From JAXGRD01 sp050946655 (GTDB lineage: Bacteria; Bacillota; Clostridia; Peptostreptococcales; Anaerovoracaceae): 7,566 nucleotides of DNA. The stretch spans positions 1-7,566 of the forward strand of contig JBMNVE010000073.1 in NCBI GenBank assembly GCA_050946655.1. The letters are read 5' to 3'. Under the pieces are notes generated by a model. It was not told where the DNA came from and searched no databases. It was given only the letters and a program-made list of their open reading frames with translations. The translations under genes were made by a program, and so were the position numbers. Position 1 is the first letter of the stretch. Every line of letters begins with the position of its first letter. Below are positions 6,587 through 7,566 of this stretch, one piece after another.

Positions 6587-6865
6587 ATGGTAAGAGAGAT
6601 CAAGTTGACTCCTGCCGCTGAGGAGAAAATCAGGGAAAATCAAGAAAAAGGCAAGTATTATAAGGTGGAGTTGAAGCGGGCCGGCTGCTGCAGCTACAGT
6701 TTCGTATTCAATGAAAGCAGAGAAAAGAAAGACGATATTTTGGTGGAGACCGAAAGTGGCCTTTCCATCCCCGTATCCTATCACGCCCAGTCACTTCTTC
6801 GGAACATCCTCATCGACTACAAGAAATGGGGCCTCCTGAAATTCTTTAACGTCAGTCCCATTTGA
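6587..6865 (+). CDS. HesB/IscA-like small protein, Cys form of the HesB-like (seleno)protein family
   Basis: Small soluble protein, 92 residues, with the HesB/IscA (Fe-S biogenesis) fold signature: KLTPAAEEKIRE near the N-terminus, then VELKRAGCCSYSFVF, then GLSIPVSYHAQSLL. In IscA the first conserved Cys sits where GCCS occurs here; the C-terminal CGCG-type pair of IscA is missing and the protein ends KFFNVSPI. This agrees with the HesB-like (seleno)protein family of anaerobes, in which some members have selenocysteine at that site; here two Cys codons are present and no in-frame TGA precedes the stop. A role in iron-sulfur or metal handling is plausible but unproven. Start: ATG at 6587 with GGGAGG (6575-6580) 6 nt upstream; a longer frame from 6536 would begin inside the terminator and is rejected. 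It follows rubrerythrin by 74 nt. Confidence 0.8.
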   Translation: MVREIKLTPAAEEKIRENQEKGKYYKVELKRAGCCSYSFVFNESREKKDDILVETESGLSIPVSYHAQSLLRNILIDYKKWGLLKFFNVSPI

Positions 6866-6875
6866 AATGCTACAG

Positions 6876-6922
6876 AAAAAAAGACCGGCAGGGAGGAGCT
6901 TTCTTCCCCGCCGGTTTTATTT
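6876..6922. terminator. Strong bidirectional intrinsic terminator
   Basis: ACCGGCAGGGAGGA (6884-6897) pairs with TCTTCCCCGCCGGT (6902-6915) over 14 positions with one A-C mismatch and one G-U pair, loop GCTT. A T-rich tract follows on the plus strand (6916-6922). A run of seven A (6876-6882) on the other side gives a T-run for minus-strand transcripts. It ends the HesB-like gene 10 nt after its stop and would also block transcripts arriving from the right. Confidence 0.9.
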
Positions 6923-6931
6923 GTTCTTCTG

Positions 6932-7051
6932 TCAAGTCCACCTGTCCCATGGATCCGGGAGATACTTCCCATGGACAAAGAGTACACATCCATCTTTAAA
7001 AACGTAGGCATGTATGCCCAGTATGCGGGAAAAGATTCTTTGAGTCCATAG
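6932..7051 (+). pseudogene. Possible C-terminal gene remnant or very small ORF, unidentified
   Basis: A plus-strand frame reads as protein-like sequence (PWIREILPMDKEYTSIF, then NVGMYAQYAGK) to a TAG at 7049-7051. It directly follows a terminator, so no gene body precedes it. It could be the surviving tail of a decayed gene, or a 26-codon ORF from ATG at 6971, which has GGGAG (6957-6961) 9 nt upstream. TCCCATGGA occurs twice, 22 nt apart (6945-6953 and 6967-6975). I recognise no family, and the coding look is a judgement by eye. Confidence 0.25.
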
Positions 7052-7094
7052 AGTCCCCCCAAGTGCTACAGGATGACCATCCGGCTGATTGCCT

Positions 7095-7250
7095 TTATCC
7101 TAATATATAACCTAGGGCCACCCATGCAGAAATTCTACTGCAACCGCCCTCCGAGTCTTTGGTCACCGGAAATACTGACTTTTTGGCCATATTCCTCATC
7201 TCTGCCAACGCATCGGGTAGCTCCGCCCCCGATACATCTCCAAAACGACC
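7095..7250 (-). pseudogene. Possible frameshifted gene remnant on the minus strand, unidentified
   Basis: On the minus strand a 51-codon frame without an obvious start ends at a TAA (7095-7097). It reads like protein: AELPDALAEMRNMAKKSVF, then PVTKDSEGGCSRISAWVALG. Immediately upstream its frame is closed by a stop (7251-7253), but a neighbouring frame reads HEFEVVLE up to the same point, as expected if a gene end has suffered a frameshift. A 64-codon frame from ATG at 7329 overlaps it in another register and has a less natural composition. No family recognised. Confidence 0.25.
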
Positions 7251-7253
7251 TCA

Positions 7254-7418
7254 AACTCATGATCCCCGCGAGCATTTCTCTCTTATGTGGAAGATTTTTC
7301 CATATATTCCCGGTTTTTTGCAGTTTCACTTGTCCATTTTTTCTTTTTGCGTTGGCAGGCGACCCTTTATTTGTGGGTTTTGTCAGTATTTTTGGCGACC
7401 GAAGATTTTTGCAGTGGT
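7254..7418. other. No gene recognised; T-rich non-coding stretch
   Basis: The plus strand is rich in runs of T. TTTTTGCAGT occurs twice about 95 nt apart (near 7314 and 7407) and GGCGACC twice. I see no ribosome site, promoter or convincing coding frame. It may be intergenic debris continuous with the two possible remnants to its left. Confidence 0.3.
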
Positions 7419-7419
7419 G

Positions 7420-7432
7420 GCGGCTGCGCCGC
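7420..7432. repeat. Small GC-rich inverted repeat
   Basis: GCGGC (7420-7424) and GCCGC (7428-7432) are separated by TGC. It stands out in a T-rich region and opens a GC-rich block that runs to 7500. Function unknown; no T-run follows on either strand. Confidence 0.5.
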
Positions 7433-7478
7433 GATCAGGTAGCAGGGATTCGGCCACTTAGACCGGCTCCCAACAACC

Positions 7479-7499
7479 GTCCGGCCATATCGGCCGGAC
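7479..7499. repeat. Perfect 8-bp GC-rich inverted repeat
   Basis: GTCCGGCC (7479-7486) and GGCCGGAC (7492-7499) flank a 5-nt loop, ATATC. On neither strand is it followed directly by a T-run, so it is not a standard intrinsic terminator by itself. It sits 7 nt from the next inverted repeat (7507-7533). Confidence 0.75.
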
Positions 7500-7500
7500 C

Positions 7501-7533
7501 AAAAAACTAACGAGCCGTTAGTCTGCTCGTTAG
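7501..7533 (-). terminator. Probable terminator for a minus-strand gene beyond the right edge
   Basis: On the minus strand CTAACGAG (7526-7533) pairs perfectly with CTCGTTAG (7507-7514) around an 11-nt loop, followed by six T (7501-7506). The loop contains a second copy of CTAACG that can pair with the same CGTTAG arm, giving two exclusive stems. The plus strand has an A-run after the stem, so only minus-strand termination is supported. The gene it would end lies outside the window. Confidence 0.6.
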
Positions 7534-7566
7534 AAAAAATACTTGTTATATTTTTGTGGATTTTGG

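Noticed and set aside
7500..7540. Integron attC-like site suggested by CTAAC/GTTAG arms
   Set aside because: The flanking bases do not meet the RYYYAAC and GTTRRRY core consensus, and no integrase or cassette is present.

Overview
The window looks like chromosomal DNA of a strictly anaerobic, low-to-mid GC Gram-positive bacterium (Clostridia-like Bacillota). The grounds are a reverse-type rubrerythrin, a tungsten/molybdenum aldehyde ferredoxin oxidoreductase (AOR), strong GGAGG-type ribosome binding sites, consensus sigma-A promoter elements and U-rich intrinsic terminators. No phage, CRISPR, insertion sequence, tRNA or rRNA was recognised.

Left two thirds, minus strand (195-5810): two consecutive transcription units serving a pterin-bound W/Mo cofactor. 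The upstream unit starts at a near-perfect promoter (5782-5810). Its leader of about 200 nt carries paired complementary segments and an intrinsic terminator ahead of the coding region. It then encodes a single-subunit AOR (3687-5567) and a 65-residue MoaD/ThiS-like sulfur carrier (3463-3660), and ends at a strong terminator (3406-3438). The second unit encodes two MoeA-family metal-insertion proteins, a plain MoeA (2124-3353) and a MoeA fused to a periplasmic-binding-protein-like domain (195-2111), 12 nt apart. Together the genes supply a metal-dependent oxidoreductase, the sulfur carrier for the dithiolene, and the last metal-insertion steps. At the extreme left a further minus-strand reading frame may begin.

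Right part, plus strand (5888-6922): divergent from AOR lie a reverse rubrerythrin (5967-6512), probably a peroxide/oxygen defence enzyme, then an intrinsic terminator, then a 92-residue HesB/IscA-like protein (6587-6865) closed by a bidirectional terminator. The small protein has Cys-Cys where related proteins have Cys or selenocysteine, and lacks the C-terminal Cys pair of IscA.

Right end (6923-7566): no intact gene was found. There are two short reading frames that resemble C-terminal gene fragments, and a cluster of inverted repeats. One of these, followed by a T-run on the minus strand, would be a terminator for a minus-strand gene beyond the window.

The most interesting element is the AOR leader: promoter, two overlapping 8-bp helices in A-B-A'-B' order, and a terminator, upstream of a W/Mo enzyme. 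It is a candidate metal- or cofactor-sensing attenuator.
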